Positions 34,022 to 63,611 of a stretch of 64,000 bases of DNA are shown here, piece after piece. This DNA is from Mytilus edulis (taxonomy: Eukaryota; Mollusca; Bivalvia; Mytilida; Mytilidae). The position numbers were made by a program, and so were the translations under genes. The stretch covers positions 73,113,821 through 73,177,820 of the forward strand of contig NC_092346.1 in NCBI RefSeq assembly GCF_963676685.1, written 5' to 3'. Each line of letters begins with the position of its first letter. Positions within the stretch are counted from its first letter, which is position 1. A model generated the notes under the pieces. The model saw only the letters and a list, made by a program, of their open reading frames with translations, had not been told where the DNA came from and searched no databases.

Positions 34022-34164
34022 CTGACAGGCGTCATGTCGTCCCTTCTGAAAACCAGCACACATCATGTAAGGTGTTATTCTTTCCTTCAGACCCTCAGGG
34101 CCACCACATTTATCTGTATCTACAATTGGCATTGCATTATCTTTCAACCCCTTTTGTCCTGTAT
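34022..34164 (-). CDS. Gene 3 exon: protease-like exon 3 (S1 Asp)
   Basis: The exon is 143 bases, phase 1 to 0, and encodes PYMMCAGF and HDACQ, with the S1 Asp kept. The donor is gtatta, as in gene 2. Confidence 0.85.
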
Positions 34165-34439
34165 CTGAAAACCCCAATAATGTTTCGATTTAGAAAGCCT
34201 CGTTTAAAATTGTTTTTCTTTTAGAAAATAAGCCGCCAACCCTAAAATATATCCATACAAAAATACACGATGAAGCGATTAAAAAAAAAGCCTGGTTATA
34301 CCTTTGCAATTTTTTTAATCGATCAAACATTAAGATTTAAATGACAACTGGTTTGTTTCATAAATAGCTTTTAAAGAGCGGCTAATACATCTGCATTTAT
34401 TTAATTTCTGAAATCTTAAACAACGTCTGTGTTGACATG

Positions 34440-34705
34440 AACTAGTATTGATATGGTCATATTTTCAAATCAGCTGTAAACAGTACTTGTTTTAAATACT
34501 CAGGATTTGTTTAACCTCAAGAATGGATTACCTTAGCTGTATTAGGTAAAACTTTGAGGAATGTTGGTTTTCAATGCTCTTCAACTTCGTTCTACATTTG
34601 GCCCTTTTAATTTATTTTTATTCGACCGTCACTGATCAGTCTTTTGCAGACAAAACACGCGTCTGGCGCAAATACAAAATTTCAATCCTGGTATCTATGA
34701 TGAGT
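34440..34705 (+). repeat. Family D repeat in gene 3 intron
   Basis: A longer copy including the upstream GACATGAACTAGTATTGATATGG and ending CGTCTGGCGCAAATACAAAA. Confidence 0.65.
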
Positions 34706-35267
34706 TTACCTAAACAAGAAATCTGTATGTTTGTAATAAAATTTGGTTAAACTTTTAATCAATTTATAATGGCTATATCCCTGTCGTATAAGTTATACGT
34801 GATAAAAATATTAAGTTCGTTCATATCTGATCCTTGAGTCGAAACACGCTCAAAACTAATGACTTGAGAAATAAATAATATATAAAAAACGTACGGAACA
34901 TCATAATCAAGAAAGAACTATAGAGTGTAGGAAAAAGAAAACATTTGGATAGATAAGCATGCCAAAAACCTTTACATAACTTATTGTCAAAATTGATCAT
35001 TTAAGTCTGACAACTGTCTTTTTAGATATCTATACACCATGACTGTTTTCAAAAATTATATTTATTTATAAGTATGTTCTTCTATTCTTAAAAAAACTAA
35101 ACACACGATACTATCAGGTGTCGTAGATTTCACAGTATCGCATTCATGTATTCTCTTTTTATCACACCGGTACAAAACACAAAAATTGGAGCAAATAAAC
35201 AACTTCAAATTATGATGCGACTAGATGTCTGGATATACAAACCTTTTCCATAGAAAACGATACATAC

Positions 35268-35527
35268 CTTGGTCATCTCCCCATCCAGACACAACACATT
35301 TGTCACCTTCAACTGGTTCTTTTGTTGGAAGACATATTGGTGAAACATAAGTGTTTATTTTCATAGGCTGATCAAATCTAACAATAGTAAGATCCTTGTC
35401 GAGAATATTGTCTCCAGGATTTGGAAACTTAATTATTTTGATAATATTTCGGTACTGATTATTGGTTTCCTTAACATCTTTCAAATGACGTCCACCGATA
35501 GCCTTCCAATCCATTGGGTTATCGGAG
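35268..35527 (-). CDS. Gene 3 exon: protease-like exon 2 (Asp)
   Basis: The exon is 260 bases, phase 2 to 1, fully open: NPMDWKAIGG, ILDKDLTI with the catalytic Asp, PICLP and SGWGDDQ. The donor is CAAG before gtatgt. Confidence 0.86.
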
Positions 35528-37597
35528 CTGAAAAAAAAACAGATGTACATAAACCAATATATAAAAAGTTTCCAGTCTTAAAAAGGGTACTAGCACTGCA
35601 ATGTTTAATGTTTTATTTCTTTCATCTTCGGAATGATTTTTTTTATGTAAAGGACATAAGCCGCCGATAACAGTCCATTCAGTAAAATATTGGACAGGTC
35701 TGAGGCCGCAGATATTTCAAATATATAATTTTTAGAAACAAATGATGAGATAACAACGTGCAATCATTTTACATTCTGTAATTTGTTTTCATCGGAATTT
35801 TCAAGAGAATGTGATTGTTTACCCAAACGGTACCATCTGATAATCAATCATTTTTATCGATTATTTTCCTGGAAGGTCGTGTCATCTCTTTATTTTCGTT
35901 AATTTGTGTATTGGTGTCCCTTGTGTTGTTTTTTTCATATAAACGGAACATATCTTTGTCTCTAGATTTCCTTTTGCAAAAAGACCCCTCTCTCTTACAT
36001 ACAACAATAACTACGAACAAAGTGCGAATCGAACAAACGGTTGATTTGTTTAACAGATAACATGCAGTAACGTTTCCTTAACTCTGATTAAATTCCCATA
36101 TCCATCGTAGTTCTTAAGCGAAATGTTGCATTATATTCATATTCAAGCAATAATATCAGACTTAAAAAATCAACAACTTGTAAATCAACGCAAAAACTTG
36201 AAAATTATAACAACTATTGTAGTCCGGTAATTCATGAAGTAAGTTCTAGATTTGCACTTTTACACAGGACGAGGTTTATGGTGTTTATGGTCCTTGTATT
36301 GTGGCGTGGTCTATCAAACGTTAGAAGCATTTCTTTATTGGGGTTAATTTTTAATTGTAGATGAAAATGATGTTAGGAAGAACAAGAGCAACACCAGAGG
36401 TCAATTTTGATAACCAAAGACGGACGAGAATAATTTTTTTGGTAGTGTTAAAATAAATTTGAAAGTGTTTTGACGAGTGACAAAATTATTGTATTGGAAG
36501 GTGACTTTGATAAAATATGTTTTTTGTAATTGTCATTTGTTATTTGGTTGTATTTTTTCTTTTCACATGATATAAACATGGTAACAGGTTACAACCGGAA
36601 ACTACATGGGACACATACTACTGGGATCGGTATCAGATTCGACCCGGACCTTGTAATTTATTGGTGATATTTATCATGTGGGAAACAAAAGGGCCTGGAT
36701 TGGTGTAATTTTTAAGCAACACTATTGTCCTATTTGATTCGTCTTTTTACGTCATGCTATAACAAATCTTTGATTGCCTGTTTATTATTTAAGAAATAAA
36801 AAAAAATCAAGGTTTCAACTTCAATAAGCAGAGTTCACCGTAGGTGGATTTGACCTAAATTTTAGAGTCCTACCTCTTTAACTCTTCCGGTTCTTAAACA
36901 TCTTTGGCTTTCAAATATCCAGTTTTGGTACTTTTATAATTTTTTTACAAACTTGTCTTCTATTAACAGGCGCACGCAAAATTTGGTGGAATTGAACAGA
37001 TTTATGAGAGATCAGTCATCTACAGACGGAAAGTGGTGCAATATATCAGCATAAGAAGAAATGGAAAAAAGGTTGACTCAAGGAACAAAACCTGTTATCA
37101 TCGTTATCAAGTGTCAATCAGTCACAGTCACTACACTTAGATAGTTTAATAACGAAGAAAGGACTTTAAAATATTTCAGATTGGCTTGGAATTTGTATGA
37201 GATTCCACAGAATGAATTAAACTGTATTAGTTTCTGGTGTTCGTTATTGTCACAACAGAAGTAGTATTGTTAAATGTGACCCATAAATACGACCTATATA
37301 CACCAATTATCAATTACTAATATGTAATAAATCCAAACAAATTATGTCTATTTGTAAACAGTTTGCTGTTAAAAAATTAATAAAACAAACCAAACACTAT
37401 GTTGAAGACCGTACCTTGACCTATAATGTTTTACTTTTACACATTGTGACTTGGATGGAGAGTTGTCTCATTGGCACTCGTATCACATCTTCTCACATCA
37501 AACTACTGAAATATCATGGCTGCATACGCTATCTGCGACCAAGGGAAGATGTTCTTCATTTGACATATCAAATGGATACTGCTAACTAAATACTTAC
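35528..37597. other. Gene 3 intron between protease-like exons 1 and 2
   Basis: Holds a family A-related end at about 37396-37500. The open frames at 35485-36060 show no domain. The rest is featureless to me. Confidence 0.45.
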
Positions 37598-37832
37598 GAT
37601 AGAAGTCAATGTGAAGCTGTTAGTGCATATGATTTTGAAATCAAAACAGCTACGCATTCATGTACGAACGTCTTAGTATCGACATCGGAAAGACGCAACT
37701 GGACTACCCAAGGCCAGGAATGAGGCACATCATTGCAGTATTCGAAAAAGAATTGAAAACTCGTACAACGTTTTGATGATCTTGGATTGATTTGCTGCAG
37801 GCCACAACGCAATTTTTGAACTAGTGCTGTTT
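37598..37832 (-). pseudogene. Gene 3 exon: protease-like exon 1 with TGA after His
   Basis: The exon is 235 bases, phase 1 to 2, with HSWPW and LTASH, followed by TGA at 37606-37608 in place of Cys58. The activation site region reads CTSFQFFFEYC, without Arg or IVGG. The length and phase are otherwise correct. Confidence 0.82.
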
Positions 37833-37899
37833 CTATAACAGCAAAAGAAATACAATGAACAATTGAAGGTCTTTCCACATCAATTTTATATAGATAACT

Positions 37900-38275
37900 A
37901 TTTACACCACTGGGTCGATGCCACTGCTGGTGGACGTTTCGTCCCCGAGGGTATCACCAACCCAGTAGTCAGCACTACGGTGTTGACATGAATATCAATT
38001 ATATGGTCATTTTAATAAATTTTCTGTTTACAAAACTTTGAATTTTTCGAAAAACTAAGGATTTTCTTACCCCAGGAGTAGATTACCTTAGCCGTATTTT
38101 GCACAACTTTTTGGAATTTTGGGTCCTCAATGCTCCTCAACTTTGTATTTGTTTTGGCTTTTTAACTATTTTGATCTGAGCGTCACTAATGAGTCTTATG
38201 TAGACGAAACGCGCGTCTGGCGTATAAAATTATAATCCTGGTACTATTGATAACTAATTATAAATTATTCACGAG
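37900..38275 (+). repeat. Family D repeat, longest copy, in gene 3 intron
   Basis: Starts CCACTGGGTCGATGCCACTG, includes GGACGTTTCGTCCCCGAGGG, and ends with GACGAAACGCGCGTCTGGCG. The GC-rich head is absent from the other copies in this window. No LDLa exon was found in this intron (37833-39161). Confidence 0.72.
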
Positions 38276-39161
38276 AAGCTACTTAATGTTTACTCAAAGT
38301 TACTTTTGGCGTTTAAGCATAGGTTTTCTTTGTAGGATTCAATGAATAAATGTTTCTATATATTGTTTGCCTGTTATAATGAAGATAATTGTCAACTTCC
38401 TATTGAAAAATGTCACTTTCAGTCTTATATGATAGCTTTATTTACACTGATTAAAAATATGGTTTCTTTATACTTTTGCCTGTAATATGGGAGATATTAG
38501 GTACTTCCATTTAAGTTAAAATAAATGAAGGTCACAATTGCAAGGTTTATGTATGTATTTTTAAAAAAAGGTTTCTAGGTACTTTGCAATGAAATAGATG
38601 CAAACATAGCTACTTCCGGTTTACTCAAGATCACTTCCGGTTGATCATAAAAACACGATTACTATTAAGTCTTATTTTATTTACCTGTGCACTTTATTGT
38701 AGAAGCACGTGTCAACATAAATGTTACAATTCATTTTGAAATGAAGTTGATTAAAAAATAACGCGAGATTGCAGTTAGCAAATCAGAATAACGTATTATA
38801 ATGAAATATACATCTAATGTAATTATAATATTATAATTTAAGAAAAACTTGTTTCAAATGACTTCGAAAATGCAAATATATTTTGTAATTAAACGAATAT
38901 TTGAACCAAGAAGTGCATATACCAACTTTTATAAACAGCACTGTGGATTTTGAAATTGATTTGTTACTTGCGTTTGCCGAAAACAATTACCACCTATAAG
39001 ATATGAAATTATTCGAAGACTGAAATACAACGCAATGATGATGAAATTATTACGACAAACTGATTGACAACTTTCAATCAAATTTTTTAAAATTTTAATT
39101 CTTTATCCGTTTATGTTAACTTTGTTTTAGATATATGATGCAGCATGAATTAATACTTTAC

Positions 39162-39451
39162 CTTTTACACATCTAAAACGAATTGTTAAGTAAGCAGTCT
39201 TCCTGGACAAGGATCTTGAAATACTGTGTTTGGTGATAATATTTCACATTTTCTTTTATTGTTACACATTGTTTTTACTTTTTCTAGAACATTATTTGTT
39301 CGACCACACCACTGTTTTGTAACATTACCATTCTGATAACAAGTTAATAAGTTTCTTCCTCCGTATGTTGCCTTTGAAATAGTTAGAACTTGGTTTTCTT
39401 TCATACATCGGAGTGTTCCTTTGTTTCTGCCACATACGGTTTTCCTTCTTC
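39162..39451 (-). pseudogene. Gene 3 exon: SUEL domain with frameshift
   Basis: The exon encodes KATYGGRN, WCGRTNN and QDPCPG, then shifts. A missing base after PCPG changes the expected A-Y-L-T end into RLLT and a stop at 39186-39188. Restoring one base would give the family C-terminus, and the donor gtaaag is still present. YGR has become YGG. Confidence 0.8.
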
Positions 39452-40403
39452 CTGTTCCATGATCAATTATTAAAAGACTGATTTAATAGTATACTGACGG
39501 GCATAAACAAGAGTGCACACGCTGAAATGTCTCGCCTTCTTAACTAACCATTGATATTATGTTGATGGTCCTAAATATAAAGCTTCATTACAACTATCAC
39601 ATTAACTTAACATGATCCAAGAAAAGGAGGTCAAGGTCATATAAACCAAAATGAGAAATACATGTACATCTTAAAATAATTCAAAACAATAAATATAGTT
39701 AACCTATTGCTTATATTTTTTAAGAAACAGACTTACATATATGTAAATAGATACCTAGCACATAAGGTATCCTTGTCAGTCGATGCTAAATACTCATCTC
39801 ATATTTTAAAATGTGTTTTTTTATTTTATAGATATGTGTCAACTCCACGTCGGACATTCTTCATCGAAAGTATAAATGTGTGTATGTGTGGGTATACATG
39901 ATTGTGTTTTTTATTAACATTTTTTATATTTCTATACGTTATAATATTTGATTTTTTGTCTATTAGAGACTGAACTTTAAAATTTCAAATGACCTTAAAT
40001 TGGTATGGGTACCTTGTAGAAAAAAGAACTTTCATTTTGTACTTGCTATTTGTATTAAAGACTCGATACTGATGTCAGCCGTTGACTCTCGAAATATTTG
40101 TCTTCTTCTATGAGATACTTCATTTTTTTTGGTAATTTATCTTGTCAGTATTGTTTTTAAATTTGGAGATATGGAATGATTGTCAATGAGACTATCCAGT
40201 AAAGACCAAATGACGTATGTGTTAGCAACTTGTCTTTTTTTTTTTTACATTTCCCGTATGTATAAGCGATCTAAATATTGAGTTTGTTGGTCACTTTTAC
40301 CCCTTTACCTTTTAAACATATACAGCTTCTTATGCATGTGTTTGATACTATCAGACCTGTAGAGTATTGGTCGCAGTTGATATTTTTCTTTGAGTAAATT
40401 TAA

Positions 40404-40676
40404 GGTGGTACCTAACACTTTCACTAAAATTAATTTGGCTCGTTTAATTTTAATTAAATTTTGACAAAGTATTTACTTTGACCCTTTAACAAAAATATAA
40501 AAATTTCAAAAATTTTGAACCAACCGTTTTGTCAGAAAAAATACACTGGTTATATAGCAGTTTGACAAACACCAATTTTGATCATTAAGAAGCTTAATAT
40601 TCCCTATACAACACAACGTAATTAAAACGTTTAGCCGACTTTACAGAGTTATCTCCCTGTAGTGTTAGGTACCACC
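40404..40676. mobile_element. MITE-like element with 20-base inverted ends flanked by TTAA
   Basis: The ends read TTAAGGTGGTACCTAACACT and its exact reverse complement, including the TTAA at 40400-40403 and 40677-40680. The interior (about 273 bases) is non-coding. TTAA flanks suggest a TTAA-targeting transposase, as in piggyBac-type elements. It sits in intron 1 of gene 3, about 70 bases from the signal-peptide exon. Confidence 0.8.
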
Positions 40677-40746
40677 TTAATATACCTATTAATTTCTGTC
40701 AATAAGGTCGTATCCATTCAATTCAATAACTACATCGTTATCTTAC

Positions 40747-40816
40747 CTTCAGTGTTATCAGTGACAGACAATAAAACATAGACAACTGTTAGAATTGTAA
40801 ATGTATTCGTTCCCAT
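40747..40816 (-). CDS. Gene 3 exon: signal peptide
   Basis: ATG at 40816-40814 opens MGTNTFTILTVVYVLLS, ending in phase 1 before gtaaga. It is 70 bases, as in gene 2. Confidence 0.78.
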
Positions 40817-43800
40817 TATTTGCAATTTCTATCTGTACGTATGAAAAATTCATAGATTTCTTTCTACTTAAACTATAACTTATGTTAAATATAATCCGCG
40901 ATTTGTATTGTATAAATATGTTACGAAAAATAAAGAATTCGCTTTTTCTTCCGTGTGCAACATTTTTTTATGCTTACATTCTTAAGATATATAATTCTAT
41001 ATTATCAACTGTTTTGAATATTCGCTTCAAAACTGCTACACATTGTAAGTTTAAACATATTCATGTATAAGGGATTGGGAAACAAGTAATTGCAACTCAT
41101 TTTCATCCCTCTCCACTTTACTGGTGCTATTGCATCATTTTAGCAGGATAAGCTTGCAATCTACAAGGGTGTAGATTACGTGCAAGAGATATTCAATATA
41201 GCCAACACTTCATGTGGTGTTCGAATCGATATTGAATATATAAAATATACTCTATGGCAGAAGCAAAACAAGTCGATCTTTTCAGAAATCTTACACTTTA
41301 CAAGGTAGAATACAATACACGTAATTATATCCAAAAGAACAGATATGAGGATGCTTAAAAGGTATAAATAAAATCCAGAATGAAATGAAAACGACATTAT
41401 TAGTTATTACATATATAGTGTGTTTAGGACCTAATACGATATATACAGGGTCAGTAAATTTTATATGGGTTACTAGCACAAAATATAACGAATTTATCTT
41501 ACATACTATCTTTATTTGTTGAATTAAGACTAGAGTTGTCTCATTTGTAATCATACCACATCTTATTTTCATATTTATATTAACACGGTCTGCACGCAAA
41601 CGCTTTTAACCAATCATATTCCTACAAATGTATAGGAGGTAAAATAAAAAAAAAACAATCAATATTTGCATATTTTGATTTCGCATACACAATCACAATA
41701 TACATTAAAAAGAAAGGTTTAACACACAAAATTGTTTCCTTAAATGTCCTGTACCAAGTCTGGAGTATAGCAGTTGTCATCTACAGTCCCTTTCTATTTT
41801 TGTAAGCGTTTGCTTTTGTTGAAGGTCAGCGTTGTTTAGTTGTTTTCCTGTTATAGTTTTAAGTTTGTTACCCGGATTTGTTTGTCCTTAATCAACATAT
41901 GACTATTGCACAGTGGTGTACTTGTGTTGCTTTTATTTTCTCTCAGAAGAGTGTCAACACCAATTTGAAAAGAATTTAAAGATATCTAGAAGTTGAAAGA
42001 TATTCCGTATCATCTCACAAATATTACAAGTATATAGTATAGGGACTGACGTTGCTTATCATCTTAATAACGTGCTATATATAGTGTTCTTTTTTTTTGG
42101 TAATATCTATTTGACATGGTTTGGTACTTATAAATCCCCTGATTGTGTTATTGTGTTATGATAAAAATAATTTTGACTAATGTGCTTGTCTATAAAGCAT
42201 TTTTCTTTTTCTTTGTTGAATTATTTGTTTGTTTTATAGTGAATAAGATTATTACACAATGTTAAATGCAGTACCCCTATCAACTGTTGCCTTTATTTGA
42301 CATTAATACCAATCATGTCTAATTGTTTTGTTCACACATTGTTGTCAATATAAATGTTATTTCATTCGTTTAAACGGGAAGTGGTTTAGAATTTATTTCT
42401 GCTTGGTGTTTTTATCATATGTGGTATATAGAGCATTAGGTTTTTGCTCCAAAATTGTTTTCGCTCTTTTATATTCCTATGTAATAATTTAGCAATCTGA
42501 ACAGTGGAAATTTTCTTGGTAAATTTTACTTCTTGATTAAGTTTATTCAGCTTAAGATGTGAAAATTTTGTTTTGTTTGATAGGTTAAAAAATATTTGTT
42601 TCACAGTAAACATAGAATCGGCGTTGTTCTGCGACCATCCACTTTACAAAGCCCTTTTATTGGGTTTGTATTCATTCATTGTACAGGGCTTTGTAAAATA
42701 TATACTTGTATATTTGGTATAAGAATTGGTTCCATGTCTACATCGATGGAAACTTTATAAAGGAAGAATGAAATTAAAAGGTTTAGCTAGGTATAAATAA
42801 AGGAAACAGTAGTATACCACTGTTTGAAATTGATGAATTGATTGAAAAAAAATAATTCCGGGCTACAAACTAAAACCGAGGAAAACACATCAACTATAGG
42901 AGGAAAACAACGAAACAAAAGAAACACTACAGTGAACAAATCATAGCCGATAATGCAACACACAGAGAAACAAACTATAAGATAACAACTTAAAGAACAT
43001 TTTAAGACAAAATGGTGGATTGAACCTGGTTTTGTGGTTAGCTAAACCTCACACTTTTAAACATGTTTAATCCACAATTTCTTCATACGAAAATGCGAGT
43101 AACAAGTCAAGAATATGAAAGCTGTTTTCAATTCGAGTTGATGAGTATTAGCTTTTCATTTTGTCATTTGATAAGGGACGTTCTATTTTGATTTTCCTCT
43201 GAGCTTTATTTTTTGTTATATTACTTTTTATACATATGTTAAATCATCTCGCATGAAAGTTCAGTTATATGTTCTGTAATGTGTATGTTTTTTGTGAGGG
43301 CCTCAATGTAGATAAGTGACTGCTTATTTAGTCACCCTCTTTAAATAAAGACATTTTTTATAATATTTATATTATTATAAAAGACCCATCGGTAATGCGA
43401 GATTCGATATAGGTAACCTAATAAAGTTAATAATTGCATCGGAAATTAACACATTTATTCTAAAACCCGTTGTTGGCATGATCAGTAATGTTCTTTGTAA
43501 AATTAAAAACCAGGTTCAACCCACCATTTTCTACATCAAAAAATTCCTGTACCAAGTCAGAAATATGACAGTTGTTATCCGTTTGAGCTTTTGCTTTTGT
43601 CCTTTGATTATGTACTTTCCTTTTTCGAAATTTCTCCAGAGTTCAGTTTTTTTCGGTGATTTTACTTTTTTCTCTTATAATTTTTTAATGGTATGATACT
43701 AAACCCCTGACGGGAGAGATTGTACTTGATATGCATATGATGAAGACATAATCCGTCAATCAGTTTAATTGAGGTCTGGAACTTGCATGTCCCATTAGTT

Positions 43801-44783
43801 GCTTTCGACTGTTTTTCGCTCTTTGGCTGGGTTGTTGTCTCTTTGCCTGATCCAAATTTCCATTCTCAATTTTATGAAAAGAAGCATCAATAAAAGTACA
43901 AACTCTGCAAATGTTAAGCGAAGAAATAAATAAATGTGGAGATGTAAAAGGATTAACAAACGACGTAATGGTCAGAAATATAACAGGTGTTTCCAGTTAT
44001 TGCGATGGCTAATATAGTCGAGCTTTTGGTTTGAGAAAGATGTATAGACTTCCCCTTTTACATTTACCTTAAAGTTTGAAAATTTTGGTTGATCATTTTT
44101 TTGTTAATGGAAGGTAGCGCAGTTTTCTATGGAGAAGACGATCATTTTTATTATTAATCATGATTGTAGAAAAAAAAAATTCAAATGCAAATTGATTGCA
44201 GAGAAACAGAAAAGTCAGCTAATAGCTTTTTACTCATTTTTACTCCATCCCTCTTGATAATAGTATAATACCGTTAAATCGAATATTTATGTGAAGTGTT
44301 ATACCGGAATGGGTCTTTTACTTTGAAATGATCATTCTATTTCACCTCTAAACTGTAGGTGTTATTGATTTGAATCGATTGAATAAATTATCAGACTTTT
44401 GTTTAAATTATCCTCCTGAAACAGGTTTCTATCGCATTTCTGCATTGCATATTGACGATGGTGAAAGCAAAGAAAAAGATATTTGACAAACAAATGCTTC
44501 AGAACTTGTGAAGCTAGTTTTTAAAGTTTTATTATTAGGCAGCTGAAAGATTATTTGTCTTGGAGGAAACATGATGATCCGTCTGAGAATGATCCATTCA
44601 AATCAGGTTGTATGTATTGTGTATTATATAACTTTAATACATGCTGCAGTAAAACTTGAACATGCGCATTAAGTAACAGCAAAAATCATTTTTAAGTAAA
44701 ATGTATAGACATGGATTTTAATCACAGTCTGGTTGTTTGCAAACCTTGGCATGTTCAACACGTTTTTAAGCATAACATATTTA
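40817..44783. other. Spacer between genes 4 and 3
   Basis: Contains gene 3 upstream DNA that matches gene 2 upstream (about 40890-40990 against 26395-26480), then family C copies (41740-42350, 42798-43060, 43080-43230, 43490-43690) and a family B retroelement piece (43695-43870). No coding exon supported. Confidence 0.5.
43695..43870 (+). repeat. Family B retroelement tail, internal part
   Basis: GTATGATACTAAACCCCTGACGGG through GGCTGGGTTGTTGTCTCTTTG and a final ATTCTCAATTTTAT, which I recognise as part of the same 3' tail family as 31490-31820. Confidence 0.55.
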
Positions 44784-61895
<17,112 letters not shown>

Positions 61896-62489
61896 CCCCG
61901 TGGTACGCCTTATCTACTATCCAACAGGACCAGACTGTAGGTATATCACATTACAATAATATCTTAGAATAATATATTCATATTCGTTATTCTGTTGGAA
62001 ATATGTACATTTAATTTAATAATAATCATATATATACTTAACACCTTGTATATATGATTTTTTTTACTTCCCGTTAACAAAAGATGCATTTTCTTTTCCT
62101 TAATACACACATTATTAACTATTTTATTGAACATGAGTGAACATTAAGCTTGCATAAGACATTTCCGTGAACACTTTTATTAAGACAATATTACCATAAT
62201 ACTATTAAAAGGTTTCATAAAATCTATATATTTTTTTTCATATGTGATGCATATAATGCACTTAAATCTTGAATTGTAAATTTATAAAGGCATTATTGCT
62301 TGTTAATTTAATATTGAATTGCTTTTGTTTAATTTCCTTTCTGGATTACCTTCATAAAGAACGGTAGCAGTCAAAAGTGTGATGATCAAAGATGAAATGA
62401 CAGCGGGCACACGTTAACTTTTCATGCACCGGTATGATCGTACAGAAAAACATGTCCATTTTATCTAACTGTTTGATTGATTGATGGCT

Positions 62490-63017
62490 TAAGGTTGTTC
62501 AGGGGTATAGAAAAAAAATACAGAATTTTCTTATACTTTGCCAAATTGAAGATTTTACCATGTTGTTTTTTTGAACAAAATTATAAAAGGTATGTGCCAT
62601 CGCGCTATTTTTCAAGGTAAGAGTTCAAAATGGCCAAAGTTTGCTAAGATTGTACATGAAAAAACACATTTCTTGTGCATACAAAGAAATCTATGTAACA
62701 GAATTTTGAAATAAAAAATGAGAAAATAGGTTTTTTAATATAGTTTAAGAAAAGAAAAAGAAAAAATGGTGGCACTATAAGAATTATCTCCCTTAAATGG
62801 ATTATTATAAAAATGAATTCTATAAGCACAAATGTGTGTTATTTGTTAAAACCTTTTCGATAATGCAATGAATAACTAAGTTTTCTTTATATCAATAAAC
62901 AGTGTAACCAATAAATTGCAATATGTCTCCACATTATTAGATAAGGGCAAAGAACTAGACCGATTATTTACTGTGATTGTACAATTCAAGATTGCTGTAT
63001 ACCCCTGACCTACCTTA
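62490..63017. mobile_element. MITE-like element upstream of gene 4
   Basis: Left end TAAGGTTGTTCAGGGGTATA and right end (reversed) TAAGGTAGGTCAGGGGTATA are inverted copies with two mismatches in 20. The interior is AT-rich and non-coding. It starts about 600 bases upstream of the gene 4 ATG. Confidence 0.68.
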
Positions 63018-63034
63018 GATAGTTTATACTAATA

Positions 63035-63290
63035 AGATTTGACCTAAAAGTGGGAGAAATGATTTATAGGTGCTTCATGTGGATCAGGATCTGCTTACTC
63101 TTCCGAAGTACCTGAAATCATCCCCAGTTTTAGGTGGGATTCGTGTTGCTTAGTCTTTAGTTTTCTTTGTTGTGTCTTGTGTACTATTACTTGTCTGTTA
63201 GTCGTTTTTATTTTTAGCCATGGCGTTATCGTTTTATTTTCAATCTTTGAATTTGTCTTTTGTCTCCCTTTTTAGTCTTGGATAAATAGC
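63035..63290 (+). repeat. Family E retroelement tail
   Basis: GGATCAGGATCTGCTTACTCTTCC, GTGGGATTCGTGTTGCTTAGTC and TTAGCCATGGCGTTATCG are the reverse complement of the tail at 26822-27080. Confidence 0.7.
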
Positions 63291-63611
63291 TATTTTGATT
63301 TCACATAATTAAATTCAATATTGTGTGTAAAAGCACGAAATGTTGATCTTACCGCCCAATAAATGATGGAGAGCTTACAGTTAACTGTTAGCTGTTTTTT
63401 TTCCTTTGTAGAAGTTTCCATTGGGAACAAAGTATAAATAGTGATATATTTTAACCTTAACATAAAAACAAATTGTCACCTATTCAAATGTTTCTGTGTT
63501 ATCGAACTCTTTAGAGGTTTTGATTGGTAAATCCTGCATAGACACAAGAGGTAATTCTCATCAAAATAAAGGTGTTATCCATGTGACAAGGATTAATTTT
63601 GGAACGTCAAC

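Larger units (their letters stand above)
29276..40816 (-). pseudogene. Gene 3: SUEL-trypsin-like pseudogene, sister of gene 2
   Basis: Seven exons match gene 2 in order, phase and length, again with no LDLa exons. The SUEL exon is 290 instead of 291 bases: a one-base loss after PCPG leads to TAA at 39186-39188. Protease exon 1 reads TASH then TGA (37606-37608), where the other genes have Cys. The activation motif is replaced (FQFFFEYC). The serine region reads QIDSGSP, so Gly193 is Ile, and SWG is TFG. Asp102, Ser195, the S1 Asp and PGVY remain. Because the TGA follows the catalytic His, no splice choice using that exon yields a full protease. Introns and flanks are alignable with gene 2, so the duplication included non-coding DNA. 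Alternative explanations are assembly errors or allele-specific lesions. Confidence 0.8.

Noticed and set aside
33898..34224. Plus-strand frame of 108 codons
   Set aside because: Antisense shadow of gene 3 protease-like exon 3 and its intron.
41215..41240. GTTCGAATC word resembling a tRNA B-box
   Set aside because: No A-box, cloverleaf or acceptor stem could be formed around it.
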